Source of the DNA: Aliiroseovarius sp. Z3
GTDB lineage: Bacteria; Pseudomonadota; Alphaproteobacteria; Rhodobacterales; Rhodobacteraceae
DNA: 64,000 bases
Reading direction: 5' to 3'
NCBI RefSeq assembly: GCF_029105185.1
Contig: NZ_JAFMZK010000001.1
Location: 496,001 to 560,000, forward strand
This document shows, in pieces, positions 39,127 through 48,519 of the stretch (its first letter is position 1; the number at the start of each line of letters is the position of its first letter). Both the position numbers and the translations under genes were made by a program. Below the pieces are notes generated by a model that was not told where the DNA came from, ran no database searches, and worked only from the letters and a program-made list of their open reading frames with translations.

Positions 39127-39831
39127 TCATCCGATCAACCCGGCCACCACGCGATCCAGATCGTCGAAATGATCCAACATTGCCTCGGGGTTCAGACGCG
39201 ACACCCCAGGCCCTTCCGGACCAAAGCCCACAAGGATGCAGGGCACGCCTGCCGCCCGTGCGGTCAGCCTGTCGGTTTCGGTGTCGCCCACCAGCAGCGC
39301 ACGGGCCGGATCGCCGCCGGCTTCTTGCGCGGCCGCCACAAACGGCGCGGGGTCCGGCTTGCGCGTCGGCAATGTATCCGCACCGATCAACGAGGTGAAA
39401 CGATCCAAAACCCCCAGCCGGGTCAGCAAGAGCCGTGCCAGCCCCTCGGGCTTGTTGGTGCATATTCCCACCGCGTATCCACCATCATGCAATCGGGCAA
39501 CCGCGTCCAGAGCGCCGGGATACAGGCGCGTGTGGTGGTCGATGTTCTCTTCATAGGCAACAAGCAGATTGGGAAACGCGCGCTCGACGTCATTTTCGTC
39601 GACCACCCCGCCATTCACCCGTGAGAAGCCAAGGCGCAGCATCGCACGACCACCGTGAAAAGCGGTCAGCTGGTCGGCGCTGGCATCCAGCACCTCGCCA
39701 TGTCCCAGCGCGATGAAACACGCGTTCGCCGCAGCGATCAGATCGCCCGAAGTGTCCGCCAACGTGCCATCCAGATCGAATATCACCGTTCGTCTTCCGG
39801 GGTGCCGCCCCGGCGTTGCCTTGTTCGTCAT
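39127..39831 (-). CDS. gph: HAD-family hydrolase, phosphoglycolate phosphatase-like
   Basis: 234 aa. HAD motifs: I DLDGT with nucleophile Asp19 and Asp21, II ICTNKPEG, III KPDP, IV GDTETD. The helical cap (residues about 30-100) puts it in the Gph/CbbZ class, which removes phosphate from 2-phosphoglycolate; other sugar phosphates are possible. The start is ATG 39831 after GAAGG; the 165-codon upstream extension is antisense to glmU. It is divergent from glmU, with 130 bp between them that hold a large dyad. Confidence 0.88.
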   Translation of the reverse strand: MTNKATPGRHPGRRTVIFDLDGTLADTSGDLIAAANACFIALGHGEVLDASADQLTAFHGGRAMLRLGFSRVNGGVVDENDVERAFPNLLVAYEENIDHHTRLYPGALDAVARLHDGGYAVGICTNKPEGLARLLLTRLGVLDRFTSLIGADTLPTRKPDPAPFVAAAQEAGGDPARALLVGDTETDRLTARAAGVPCILVGFGPEGPGVSRLNPEAMLDHFDDLDRVVAGLIG

Positions 39832-39868
39832 GATACCTTCAGCCTTTGGATTTTCCACGCAAAGCCTG

Positions 39869-39886
39869 TAACCTCGCGTAAGGTTA
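39869..39886. promoter_or_regulatory. 18-bp dyad in the gph/glmU divergent promoter region
   Basis: TAACCT-CGCGTA-AGGTTA, a perfect 6-bp inverted repeat with a 6-nt centre, 37 bp from the gph ATG and 75 bp from the glmU ATG. The ACCT...AGGT form recalls MerR-family operators. It could control either gene or both. No cognate regulator lies nearby. Confidence 0.5.
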
Positions 39887-39961
39887 ATTGAACAGCTTTC
39901 GCTTGCGAGCCGCGCCCCAAGGGGTAAAACGGGCGAAAAGAAATTGAAAGAGCAGATAGAT

Positions 39962-41317
39962 ATGGCAACCGCCCTGATTGTCCTTGCCGCTGGCATGGGA
40001 ACACGGATGAATTCAGACCTGCCCAAAGTCATGCACGAGATTGCAGGCGCACCGCTTTTTGCACATGCGCTGGCCTCTGGTGCTGCCCTGTCACCGGATC
40101 GCGCGGTGCTGGTTGTGGGCCACGGGGCCGACATGGTCGGGGCCGCGGCCAAAGACATCGACCCCGAGATCATGATCGCAGTGCAAGAAGAACAGCTGGG
40201 CACCGGCCATGCTGTGCAACAGGCGCGGTCGGCTCTGGATGGGTTCGACGGCGATGCAGTCGTGCTGTACGGTGACACGCCCTTCATCCGCCCCGAAACG
40301 CTGGAGGCGATGGCTGCCGCGCGCACCCGCGGTGCCGATGTGGTCGTTCTGGGATTCGAGGCCGCCGACCCCGGTCGCTATGGCCGCTTGATCGTCGTGG
40401 ATGGTGCGTTGGATCGCATTGTTGAATTCAAGGATGCATCCGCCGACGAACGCGCCGTAACCCTTTGCAACAGCGGCGTGATCGCCGCAGATGCAAAACT
40501 TCTGTTCGACCTGCTGGACGGGGTCGGAAACGACAATGCCGCCGGTGAATTCTATTTGCCCGATATCGTGTCGGTTGCCCGCGCCCGCGGGCTGACCGCG
40601 TCGGTGGTCACCTGTGACGAGGCTGAGACTTTGGGCATCAACTCCCGCGCCGAACTTGCCGCCGCCGAGGAGGTCTTTCAGACCCGCGCCCGCGATGCGG
40701 CACTGGAGGATGGCGTGACCCTTGTTGCCCGCGACACGGTATTCTTCGCCCATGATACTGTTATTGGCCGCGATTCTGTGATCGAGCCGAACGTGGTCTT
40801 TGGCCCCGGCGTCACCGTCGAAAGCGGCGCGCGTATCCGGGCATTTTCGCATCTGGAAGGGTGCCATGTCTCACGCGGAGCAGTGGTCGGCCCCTATGCC
40901 CGCCTGCGCCCCGGTGCCGAACTGGCCAATGACGCCAAGGTTGGCAATTTTGTCGAGATCAAGAATGCCCAGATCGAAGAAGGTGCGAAGGTCAACCACC
41001 TGTCTTACGTGGGCGATGCGCGCGTGGGGGAACACGCCAATATCGGCGCGGGCACCATCACCTGCAACTATGACGGCGTGTCCAAGCACCATACCGACAT
41101 CGGTGCACACACCTTCATCGGGTCGAACACCTGCCTTGTGGCCCCGGTTTCGGTGGGCGATGAAGCGATGACAGCAACCGGCACCGTGGTCACGAAAAAC
41201 GTGCCTGCCGGCGCCATGGCCGTGGGCCGCGCCAAGATGGAGGTCAAACCCGGCCTTGCCATCAAACTGTTTGCAAAGCTCAAGGCCGCGAAGGCCAAAC
41301 GCCAGAAAGGGTCCTGA
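39962..41317 (+). CDS. glmU: Bifunctional UDP-GlcNAc pyrophosphorylase / GlcN-1-P acetyltransferase
   Basis: 451 aa. N-terminal pyrophosphorylase domain with LAAGMGTRMNSDLPKVMHE (8-26), and a C-terminal left-handed beta-helix acetyltransferase domain with hexapeptide repeats (GPYARLRPGAELANDAKVGNFVEIKNA) and the acetyl-CoA end ATGTVVTKNVPAG. It makes UDP-N-acetylglucosamine from GlcN-1-P, acetyl-CoA and UTP for peptidoglycan and LPS. Start ATG 39962; a TTG six codons upstream is open but lacks family support. It is followed by glmS after 2 nt, completing a UDP-GlcNAc synthesis unit. Confidence 0.97.
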   Translation: MATALIVLAAGMGTRMNSDLPKVMHEIAGAPLFAHALASGAALSPDRAVLVVGHGADMVGAAAKDIDPEIMIAVQEEQLGTGHAVQQARSALDGFDGDAVVLYGDTPFIRPETLEAMAAARTRGADVVVLGFEAADPGRYGRLIVVDGALDRIVEFKDASADERAVTLCNSGVIAADAKLLFDLLDGVGNDNAAGEFYLPDIVSVARARGLTASVVTCDEAETLGINSRAELAAAEEVFQTRARDAALEDGVTLVARDTVFFAHDTVIGRDSVIEPNVVFGPGVTVESGARIRAFSHLEGCHVSRGAVVGPYARLRPGAELANDAKVGNFVEIKNAQIEEGAKVNHLSYVGDARVGEHANIGAGTITCNYDGVSKHHTDIGAHTFIGSNTCLVAPVSVGDEAMTATGTVVTKNVPAGAMAVGRAKMEVKPGLAIKLFAKLKAAKAKRQKGS

Positions 41318-41319
41318 TC

Positions 41320-43140
41320 ATGTGTGGTATCGTAGGGGTTCTGGGAAATCACGAGGCCGCGCCGATCCTGGTCGAAGCCCTGAAACGGCTGGAATATCGC
41401 GGCTATGACAGCGCCGGGATCGCGACCATCAATGACGCGGGTCAGTTGGATCGCCGCCGCGCGGTCGGCAAGCTGGTGAACCTGTCGGACCTGCTGGTCC
41501 ACAATCCGCTGGCCGGGAAATCCGGCATCGGCCACACCCGCTGGGCCACCCATGGCGCACCCACCACGGAAAACGCCCATCCGCACAAGGCGGGACCGGT
41601 CGCGGTGGTGCATAACGGGATCATCGAGAACTTCCGCGAGTTGCGCGAAAAACTTGCCGCTGACGGGCTGGAGTTTTCGACCGAGACCGATACGGAAACC
41701 GTTGCCCTTCTGGCACAAAGCCATATCGCGCGCGGCAAATCCCCGAAAGATGCCGTCGCCGCAACACTGGCGGAACTCGACGGTGCTTTTGCCCTGTGCT
41801 TCCTGTTCGATGGCGAAGATGACTTGATGATCGCCGCCCGCAAGGGCAGCCCCTTGGCCATCGGCCATGGCGACGGCGAGATGTTCGTGGGTTCCGACGC
41901 CATCGCACTGGCCCCGATGACCGACCGCATCACCTATCTGGAAGAAGGCGACTGGGCCGTCATCACCCGCGACGGGGCCGAAATCTATGACGATAACGGC
42001 CGCCTTGCCAACCGCCCGATGAAACAGGTCCGCCTTGACGCCGCCCGGATCGAGAAAGGCGGTTACAAGCACTTTATGGCGAAAGAGATTGCCCAGCAGC
42101 CCACAGTCGTGGGTGAAGTTCTGAACGCCTATGTGAAAGGCGACCGGATCGCCATGGATATGGGGGGCATCAACTTCGCCGATGTGGATCGCCTGTCCAT
42201 CGTCGCCTGCGGCACCGCCTACTATGCCGGGCTGGTCGCGAAATACTGGTTTGAACACCACGCCCGCCTGCCCGTCGATATCGACGTGGCATCGGAATTT
42301 CGCTATCGCGAGGCACCCTTTGCCCCGAAAACCCTCGGCGTCTTTGTCAGCCAATCCGGCGAAACCGCCGACACGCTGGCCGCGCTGCGCTATTCGTCGG
42401 GCAAGGTGGACAAGATCGTCAGCCTGATCAACGTGCCTGAAAGCTCGATCGCGCGGGAAAGTGATGTGGCGGTGGAAATTCATGCGGGGCCGGAAGTGTC
42501 CGTGGCCTCGACCAAGGCGTTCACCTGCCAGTTGACCTGTTTCGCCATCATGGCGCTCAAGGCTGCCCATGACCGCGGGCATCTGGACGATGCTGGCCTG
42601 GCCGCACATCTGACAGACCTGCGTCAGTTGCCGGGTCTGATGAGCCACGCGCTGACCATCGACACCGCCACGAAAGAGATCGCCACAAAACTGGCCGAGG
42701 CACGCGACGTGCTGTTCCTTGGACGCGGGCAGATGTTCCCGCTTGCCCTTGAAGGCGCGCTGAAACTGAAAGAAATCAGCTATATACACGCCGAAGGTTA
42801 TGCTTCTGGCGAGTTGAAACATGGCCCCATTGCCTTGGTCGACAAGGCCACGCCGACAGTGGTGATGGCCCCCCATGACGGGCTGTTCGACAAGACCGTG
42901 TCGAATATGCAGGAAGTCATGGCACGCGGCGGGCGGGTTGTGCTTGTCTCGGACGCGCGCGCCGCGAAAGAGGCTGGCGACGGCGTCTGGCAATCGCTTG
43001 CCCTGCCCGAAGCGCCGGAACTTGTGCAGCCGATCCTCTATGCGATCCCGGCCCAGCTTCTGGCCTATCACACGGCAATTGCCAAAGGCACCGATGTGGA
43101 CCAGCCGCGCAACCTTGCCAAATCGGTCACGGTCGAATGA
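41320..43140 (+). CDS. glmS: Glutamine--fructose-6-phosphate aminotransferase
   Basis: 606 aa. N-terminal glutaminase domain with Cys2 nucleophile (MCGIVGVLG), RGYDSAGIA, and GHTRWATHG; two SIS domains (SQSGETADTLAALRY and YASGELKHGPIALVD); end AKSVTVE as in the family. It converts fructose-6-phosphate and glutamine to glucosamine-6-phosphate, the first committed step to UDP-GlcNAc. AAAGGG precedes the ATG. No glmS ribozyme-like leader is possible because glmU lies 2 nt upstream. The stop overlaps alkD by ATGA. Confidence 0.97.
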   Translation: MCGIVGVLGNHEAAPILVEALKRLEYRGYDSAGIATINDAGQLDRRRAVGKLVNLSDLLVHNPLAGKSGIGHTRWATHGAPTTENAHPHKAGPVAVVHNGIIENFRELREKLAADGLEFSTETDTETVALLAQSHIARGKSPKDAVAATLAELDGAFALCFLFDGEDDLMIAARKGSPLAIGHGDGEMFVGSDAIALAPMTDRITYLEEGDWAVITRDGAEIYDDNGRLANRPMKQVRLDAARIEKGGYKHFMAKEIAQQPTVVGEVLNAYVKGDRIAMDMGGINFADVDRLSIVACGTAYYAGLVAKYWFEHHARLPVDIDVASEFRYREAPFAPKTLGVFVSQSGETADTLAALRYSSGKVDKIVSLINVPESSIARESDVAVEIHAGPEVSVASTKAFTCQLTCFAIMALKAAHDRGHLDDAGLAAHLTDLRQLPGLMSHALTIDTATKEIATKLAEARDVLFLGRGQMFPLALEGALKLKEISYIHAEGYASGELKHGPIALVDKATPTVVMAPHDGLFDKTVSNMQEVMARGGRVVLVSDARAAKEAGDGVWQSLALPEAPELVQPILYAIPAQLLAYHTAIAKGTDVDQPRNLAKSVTVE

Positions 43141-43814
43141 CGCTGAGCGAGGCGCTGGCCGCCCTGCGCGCCCATGTGGAAGAGGGTCGTGCCGAAGGCA
43201 TGGCCGCCTATCACAAGCAAACGCGCGAGGTTCTGGGCATCCCCAACCCGGCGCTGAACGATCTGACAAAAACATGGCGGCAAAGCCTGACGGTTGAGGA
43301 TCGCGTCCGCTTGGCCGACGAGCTTTGGAAAACCGATATCTTTGAAGCCCGGATTGCCGCTGCAAAGCTGCTGACACAGGCCCGCTTGCGCCCGGACGGG
43401 GACGCTTGGGCCTTGATCCAAAGCTGGGTGCCCGATTTTGACAGTTGGGCGATTGCGGATCATGCCTGCATGGCCGGTCAGAAGCGTTTGGTCGCTGATC
43501 CGTCGCGCATCGACACGGTCGAGGGTTGGACAAGGTCTGACCACCTGTGGACCCGTCGCGCCGCGCTGGTCATCACTCTGCCTTGGACCAAGCAGAACAA
43601 CCCGAAGCCGGATGATCTTGCGATCCGCGACCGCGTGCTGGGCTGGGCGGCCGGTTATGTTGATGACCCCGAATGGTTCATCCAAAAAGCAATCGCATGG
43701 TGGCTGCGCGACCTTTCCAAACACGACCCCGCACGCGTAAGCGCCTTCCTTGAGGCGCATGGTGACAGGCTGAAAGCCTTTGCGCGGAAAGAGGCGGGGA
43801 AGTATCTGGCCTAA
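43137..43814 (+). CDS. alkD: DNA alkylation repair protein, AlkD-like
   Basis: 225 aa all-helical HEAT-like repeat protein. Matches to the family: ELWKTDIFEARIAAAKLLTQ, PDFDSWAIADHAC, HLWTRRAALVITLPW and WFIQKAIAWWLRDLSKHDP, which correspond to the repeats lining the DNA groove and the catalytic Asp region. AlkD glycosylases remove bulky cationic bases such as 7-methylguanine and 3-methyladenine. It overlaps glmS by ATGA and so is coupled to amino-sugar synthesis, for no clear reason. It ends converging on the next gene with a 4-nt overlap of stops. Confidence 0.88.
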   Translation: MTLSEALAALRAHVEEGRAEGMAAYHKQTREVLGIPNPALNDLTKTWRQSLTVEDRVRLADELWKTDIFEARIAAAKLLTQARLRPDGDAWALIQSWVPDFDSWAIADHACMAGQKRLVADPSRIDTVEGWTRSDHLWTRRAALVITLPWTKQNNPKPDDLAIRDRVLGWAAGYVDDPEWFIQKAIAWWLRDLSKHDPARVSAFLEAHGDRLKAFARKEAGKYLA

Positions 43815-44011
43815 CGCCTTGTTTTCACGACAAAGGACAGCGCAAGGCAGATAAGCCCCGCGATGCCAAGGATGACGGACAGCGGCAGGAAGAAGCTTTC
43901 CTGAAGCACACCGTTTTCATCCACACCGCCATAAAAGGTCCGCTCGGCGGCCCAGGATGCGGCGGCAAAAACAAGTGACACCAGTCCAATCGTTCGCAAT
44001 AGGTTTTTCAC
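43811..44011 (-). CDS. Small membrane protein, DUF3955-like
   Basis: 66 aa with GTG start preceded by AGGGA. Two hydrophobic helices (LLRTIGLVSLVFAAASWA and FFLPLSVILGIAGLICLALSFVV) flank a short loop YGGVDENGVLQESFFLP. The loop fits the DUF3955 pattern (aromatic-G-x-VDxxGxLxExFFLxP), recalled rather than searched. The stop overlaps the convergent alkD stop by 4 nt. Function unknown. Confidence 0.65.
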   Translation of the reverse strand: MKNLLRTIGLVSLVFAAASWAAERTFYGGVDENGVLQESFFLPLSVILGIAGLICLALSFVVKTRR

Positions 44012-44187
44012 TTCTATATCCCTTCAGGGTTAAGTTTTGGGTTGCTGTATCAGAATTCACATAATCGGGTGCCTGTCCTGATGTGTTAACCAACTGGCGC
44101 ATTAAATACGCAGTAACACTTGCGCCTAGCGAAAGACCGTGCCCCTTTCCGTGCGAGACCAGCAAGGTTTGTTTTGCATGCGCACAC

Positions 44188-45168
44188 TCAGCCGGGCATC
44201 AGCCGTCTGAACACACGCCGTGCCAACGTGGCCCCAGACGCCACACCTGCATCCATATCTGATAAGATGCCCATGATCGCAGGCTCCAGATCGGCAACCC
44301 GCCTTCCCCGATGGGGTCTGTCTTGTAGCAGAGCTTCTACGCGGTCTTCGGACCAGTTCAGCATCTTGGCTAAGTCCTCGGCATAGAACGCTGGATAGGT
44401 TTCATGGTCCCCATCCACCCGTTCAGTCCATTCAGCCTTTTTGCCAAGTAACCGGGACAAACGCGCCTTAACCTCACCCGCGTAAGTGTGATCGCGCTCG
44501 TACAGGTTCAACACTCTGAAAATTTCGACGTCCACGGCATCAATTGTCTTTGTGTTGAAGTGTTTGGCAGGCAACGGGATATCGCTGAAGTATTCTGCGC
44601 CAACAACGTCGCGAAACACCTTGACGCTATCGTGCTTCCCATATTCGAAACCATGTACATTGTCGCCAAACAATGCGCGATATGAACGCATCAGGAATTG
44701 ATAATCAAACATTCCTCGGCGTCTTGAGATAAACCGCTCATAGCCAGTCTTGTTCGTATCGTTGGTGGTTAGCTCCCGATAATAGCTGACGCGATAGTCC
44801 ACTGCGTTACGAAGAAAAAGGACAGCGTGGGCGTCGGCATACCCCAGCGCCCTGAAATCATTCACGATACGCATGAGATGCAGCGCCATCCTCGGCGCAC
44901 TCCATGCTTCCGAGGATAGAATGACCGTTTCTGCTCCGGCCTCTCGCACTTCGTCGATCAACCGTTTTGGGGTTGCCACATCTTCATTTGCGTTAAACCG
45001 ATACGCCAGCTCAGAGTGGCGATGTCCCAGACTTCTATTGGCGTTGGCCACGGAAGCCGGATAGAGAATTCCACGCTCCAGCAGTTTTTCTCGATTGTCG
45101 AAAAGGTGATTCTGGATCGAGGTCGAGCCGGTCTTATACGTGCCCAGATGGAATATGATCTTTGCCAT
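44188..45168 (-). CDS. Sulfotransferase-like P-loop protein
   Basis: 326 aa. N-terminal motif HLGTYKTGSTSIQNHL (7-22) is the 5'-PSB loop of sulfotransferases, and FLRNAVDYRVSYYRE matches the 3'-PB motif with Arg and Ser. It is unrelated in detail to the nuo-operon sulfotransferase. The acceptor is unknown; homologues decorate surface glycans or lipids. The gene and its flanks (44012-45285) have visibly lower GC and more AT-rich codons than the rest of the window, which may mean acquisition by transfer. About 175 bp downstream and 117 bp upstream are without genes. A GGGAT Shine-Dalgarno precedes the ATG. Confidence 0.8.
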   Translation of the reverse strand: MAKIIFHLGTYKTGSTSIQNHLFDNREKLLERGILYPASVANANRSLGHRHSELAYRFNANEDVATPKRLIDEVREAGAETVILSSEAWSAPRMALHLMRIVNDFRALGYADAHAVLFLRNAVDYRVSYYRELTTNDTNKTGYERFISRRRGMFDYQFLMRSYRALFGDNVHGFEYGKHDSVKVFRDVVGAEYFSDIPLPAKHFNTKTIDAVDVEIFRVLNLYERDHTYAGEVKARLSRLLGKKAEWTERVDGDHETYPAFYAEDLAKMLNWSEDRVEALLQDRPHRGRRVADLEPAIMGILSDMDAGVASGATLARRVFRRLMPG

Positions 45169-45285
45169 CGGATCCCTTTTCGTTCCAGTTCAGGCTTCGT
45201 TGCTTGACGCTTTAGCGTTTCAAGCCCGTTATCCATAATGCACAATTCTACAATGGTTCAATCTCATTCATATGACACAACCAAG

Positions 45286-46938
45286 TCAGTCGCGTAACTC
45301 GCGCCGCATGATCTTTCCCGTTGCAGTCATTGGAAGTTTATCAACAAACTCAACCTGCCGGGGGGCAACATGGGGGCTGATCCGGTCGCGCACCAACCAG
45401 ATCAACTGATCAGCCATCTCAGTTTCGCACGCACCCTTGCGCAGCACGACGAAGGCTTTCACGGCCTCGGTTCTAAGGGGGTCGGGCACGCCCACTACCG
45501 CGGCCATCGCGACGTCTGGATGGGTCTGCAAACAGTTTTCGATTTCGGACGGGCCAATGCGATACCCGGCCGAGGTGATTACATCATCATCCCGACTGGC
45601 GAAGGTAAAATACCCCTGCTCATCCCGCACGGCCAGATCGCCTGTGCGCATCCAGTCGCCGTCGAATTTTGCGGCCGTCTTATCGGGCAGGTTCCAATAG
45701 CGCAGAAACATCACGGGGTCGCCCCGGCGCACGGCAATCTCGCCCATTTCGCCGGGGGCGCAGGGGACGCCTTGCGCGTCGATCACTGCCACCTCGTGGC
45801 CCGGAATGGGCTGCCCCATGCTGCCGGGTTTGACAGACATTGCGCCGGCCACGGACGACAGGACAAGATTGCATTCGGTCTGGCCATAGAACTCGTTCAC
45901 ATTCACGGCCAGAACGTCACGCGCCCAGCCCAGCAACCCGGCGCCAAGGCTTTCACCCCCCGACCCGATTGTGCGAATGTGGACACCCTCCGGCGGCGCA
46001 TCAGATTGCCGCAGCAGCTTCAAGGCAGTCGGCGGCATGAACAGGTTGCGGATCTTGTGCTTGGCAATCAGAGCATAGGCCGCGTCGGCTTCGAACTTGC
46101 GCATGCGGTGGCTGACAATGGGCACACCGAAATAAAGGAACGGCAGTGCCAGATCCATCAGACCGCCAATCCACGCCCAGTCGGCAGGCGTCCAGCCTTT
46201 GTCACCGGATTGCGGAAAATCTTCGTTATAGGTTTCTACGCAGGGCAGATGGCCCAGAAGAAACCGATGCGCGTGCAAAACCCCTTTTGGGGGTCCGGTG
46301 GTGCCGGACGTGTAAATCATCACAGCCGGATCGTCCGCCAGCGTGATTTCGGGAACCGGCAGCGGGCTGGACGCGTTAATCTCGGCCCAGAAATCACGTG
46401 CCGCATCGGTTGGGCTGGTTGTATAGACCTCGATCAGGTCAGAAAGGTCCGCCCGGATCTCGGAAACTTTTGGCAGGTTTGGGGCATCAGTGACCAAAAT
46501 CCGTGCGCCACTGTCAGACAGGCGATAGGCCAGCGCATCAGCGCCAAACAAGGTGAACAATGGCAGAACCACCGCGCCCAGCTTATAGGCCGCGAAATGC
46601 GTGATCAGCACCTCTGGCCCCTGCCCCAGCAACACTGCGATCCGGTCGCCCTTGCGCAAACCACGCGCCTGCAGCGCCGTTGCCAGCCGATCGGACGCCG
46701 CTTTCAATGCGCCGAAGCTCCAGTCCTGAGCTGCCCCATCTTGCGCCACATGGGTCAGCGCAACGCGACCAGCCTCCACCGCGGCCCAACTGTCGCAGCA
46801 CCGTTCGGCGATGTTGAAATGTTCGGGAATATCCCACGCGAAATCATCGCGCATATCCTGCCAATTTCCCCATTGGGCAATCAGCTTGCGCGCCCGACCA
46901 TGGGCCAGCCAGTCCGCGTCAGACAGACGCGCGGTCAC
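45286..46938 (-). CDS. Acyl-CoA synthetase (AMP-forming), medium-chain type
   Basis: 550 aa ANL-superfamily ligase. ATP loop YTSGTTGPPKG (209-219), GQTECNLV, GDWMRTGDLAVRDEQGY and the C-terminal catalytic Lys542 in PMTATGKIMRREL. The domain organisation resembles ACSM/propionyl- or butyryl-type acyl-CoA synthetases. Substrate not determined. It starts with GTG, overlapping the lipoprotein stop (GTGA), so these two are coupled. It supplies acyl-CoA for beta-oxidation or branched acid use and could feed the liu pathway. Confidence 0.9.
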   Translation of the reverse strand: MTARLSDADWLAHGRARKLIAQWGNWQDMRDDFAWDIPEHFNIAERCCDSWAAVEAGRVALTHVAQDGAAQDWSFGALKAASDRLATALQARGLRKGDRIAVLLGQGPEVLITHFAAYKLGAVVLPLFTLFGADALAYRLSDSGARILVTDAPNLPKVSEIRADLSDLIEVYTTSPTDAARDFWAEINASSPLPVPEITLADDPAVMIYTSGTTGPPKGVLHAHRFLLGHLPCVETYNEDFPQSGDKGWTPADWAWIGGLMDLALPFLYFGVPIVSHRMRKFEADAAYALIAKHKIRNLFMPPTALKLLRQSDAPPEGVHIRTIGSGGESLGAGLLGWARDVLAVNVNEFYGQTECNLVLSSVAGAMSVKPGSMGQPIPGHEVAVIDAQGVPCAPGEMGEIAVRRGDPVMFLRYWNLPDKTAAKFDGDWMRTGDLAVRDEQGYFTFASRDDDVITSAGYRIGPSEIENCLQTHPDVAMAAVVGVPDPLRTEAVKAFVVLRKGACETEMADQLIWLVRDRISPHVAPRQVEFVDKLPMTATGKIMRRELRD

Positions 46939-47402
46939 GATCCAAAGACAACCAGCTCATGCAGGCCCGAGATGTCGAGGTCCAGCAACTGAAGCGTCGA
47001 CAAAGATACGCGGCTTCCGCCACCCGACGCGGGGCGCAGGGTCACTTTCACGGTACGGCCCGTTGTTTTGGATTGCACACGGCCTTGCGTCTCGGACGAC
47101 ACAAGCGAGGTTTCGACCCAGAAACCCGGCGCGGTGGGATCGCCAAGGCTGGCCACAGTGACCCCCAATGACCCGGCCGCGGCGTTGGGCGCGGTCGTCG
47201 CAGCCGCCATCCGGTCTTGTTCCGTGGCGGTATCCAACTCGTCCACGGTAATCGCGTCTTCCGGCGGCGCGGGCGGCAGATCGGAGTTATAGGTCGGCTG
47301 GTTTTGCAAATGCGGTGGGCGGGGCATGATATTGTTCATGTCCAAACCGGAACAGCCGGCCAGGGTCAGACAAATCGCGGGCATAAGAATGACATGTTTC
47401 AT
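46935..47402 (-). CDS. Hypothetical lipoprotein
   Basis: 155 aa. Lipoprotein signal with LAGC and Cys17 as the lipidated residue (MKHVILMPAICLTLAGC). Then a Pro-rich linker (PHLQNQPTYNSDLPPAPPEDA) and a small beta-rich domain ending DISGLHELVVFGS, with SLGDPTAPGFWVETSLV in the middle. This matches a group of uncharacterised Rhodobacterales lipoproteins near moaA, as I recall. The ATG at 47402 is used; the longer frame adds 16 non-signal residues. It is coupled to the acyl-CoA synthetase. Function unknown. Confidence 0.7.
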   Translation of the reverse strand: MKHVILMPAICLTLAGCSGLDMNNIMPRPPHLQNQPTYNSDLPPAPPEDAITVDELDTATEQDRMAAATTAPNAAAGSLGVTVASLGDPTAPGFWVETSLVSSETQGRVQSKTTGRTVKVTLRPASGGGSRVSLSTLQLLDLDISGLHELVVFGS

Positions 47403-47496
47403 ATCCGCAGCGTGGCGCAATTCGCCGACTGATTCAACGGCAGAATTCACCGATCATTGACTTGCGCGCCTGCCCGCCCGTGCATAGGTTCAGGGC

Positions 47497-48504
47497 ATGA
47501 ATACACCTCGGCTTGTCGATCCGTTCATGCGAGCGGTCACTTATCTGCGCCTGTCCGTCACGGACCGGTGTGATTTCCGTTGCACCTATTGCATGTCCGA
47601 GAACATGACCTTCCTGCCCAAGAAAGACCTGCTGACATTAGAGGAGCTGGACCGCATATGTTCGGCCTTCATCGGTCTGGGCGTGCGCAAGCTGCGCATC
47701 ACCGGGGGGGAGCCACTTGTGCGCAAGGGAATCATCGGCTTCTTCGAAGGCATGGGCCGTCATCTGGACAGCGGTGCGCTGGACGAGCTGACGTTGACCA
47801 CCAACGGCTCGCAACTTCATCGCTTTGCCAAGGAGCTGTATGCGGCAGGTGTGCGGCGGGTGAATATCTCGCTTGATACGCTGGACGAAGAGAAGTTCGC
47901 CCGGATCACCCGCTGGGGTCGACTGCCACAGGTCATGCGCGGGATCGACGCGGCGCTCGAGGCTGGATTGAACGTCAAGATCAACGCGGTTGCCCTCAAG
48001 GGGTTCAATGACAGCGAGCTGTTCGAGCTGGTAGACTGGTGCGCGCAAAAGGGTATGGACCTGACCTTCATCGAGGTCATGCCGATGGGTGACATGGGGG
48101 AAGAGGATCGGCTGGACCAGTATTGGCCGCTCTCAGATCTGCGTGCGCAACTGGCTGAACGCCTGACCTTGACGGATTTGGATCTGTCGACTGGTGGCCC
48201 CGCGCGATACATGAGGGTTGAAGAGACGGGTCAGAAGATCGGCCTGATCACCCCCCTGACCCATAATTTCTGCGAAAGCTGCAACCGTGTCAGGATGAGC
48301 TGCACCGGCCAGCTTTATACCTGTCTGGGACATGACGGCATGTCGGACCTGCGCGCGCCCCTGCGCGCATCCGAAAGCGATGCGGTGCTGATCGACGCGA
48401 TTCACGCCGCCATCGGACGCAAACCGAAGGGGCATGATTTCGACTACTCCCGACAGGGGGTTCAGGGCCAAACGATCCGCCACATGAACCACACGGGTGG
48501 CTAA
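47497..48504 (+). CDS. moaA: GTP 3',8-cyclase
   Basis: 335 aa radical-SAM enzyme of molybdenum cofactor synthesis. N-terminal cluster Cys25, 29, 32 (CDFRCTYC), RITGGEPL, and C-terminal second cluster Cys259, 262, 276 ([19 protein letters not shown]). The last two residues are Gly-Gly, the conserved tail needed for activity. With MoaC it makes cyclic pyranopterin monophosphate from GTP. No moaC is next to it. It lies alone between two minus-strand genes, and the convergent amidohydrolase ends 15 bp away. Confidence 0.96.
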   Translation: MNTPRLVDPFMRAVTYLRLSVTDRCDFRCTYCMSENMTFLPKKDLLTLEELDRICSAFIGLGVRKLRITGGEPLVRKGIIGFFEGMGRHLDSGALDELTLTTNGSQLHRFAKELYAAGVRRVNISLDTLDEEKFARITRWGRLPQVMRGIDAALEAGLNVKINAVALKGFNDSELFELVDWCAQKGMDLTFIEVMPMGDMGEEDRLDQYWPLSDLRAQLAERLTLTDLDLSTGGPARYMRVEETGQKIGLITPLTHNFCESCNRVRMSCTGQLYTCLGHDGMSDLRAPLRASESDAVLIDAIHAAIGRKPKGHDFDYSRQGVQGQTIRHMNHTGG

Positions 48505-48519
48505 GGCGAAGGCTGGCGC

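Noticed and set aside
39832-40326. 165-codon N-terminal extension of the HAD phosphatase
   Set aside because: It is antisense to glmU, and the family starts at ATG 39831 with a good ribosome site.
41068-43533. 821-codon minus-strand frame across glmU, glmS and alkD
   Set aside because: It is opposite three conserved genes and has a composition typical of antisense shadows.
43917-44165. 82-codon minus-strand frame over the 5' end of the DUF3955-like gene
   Set aside because: It overlaps a better-supported small gene in another frame and shows no recognisable features.
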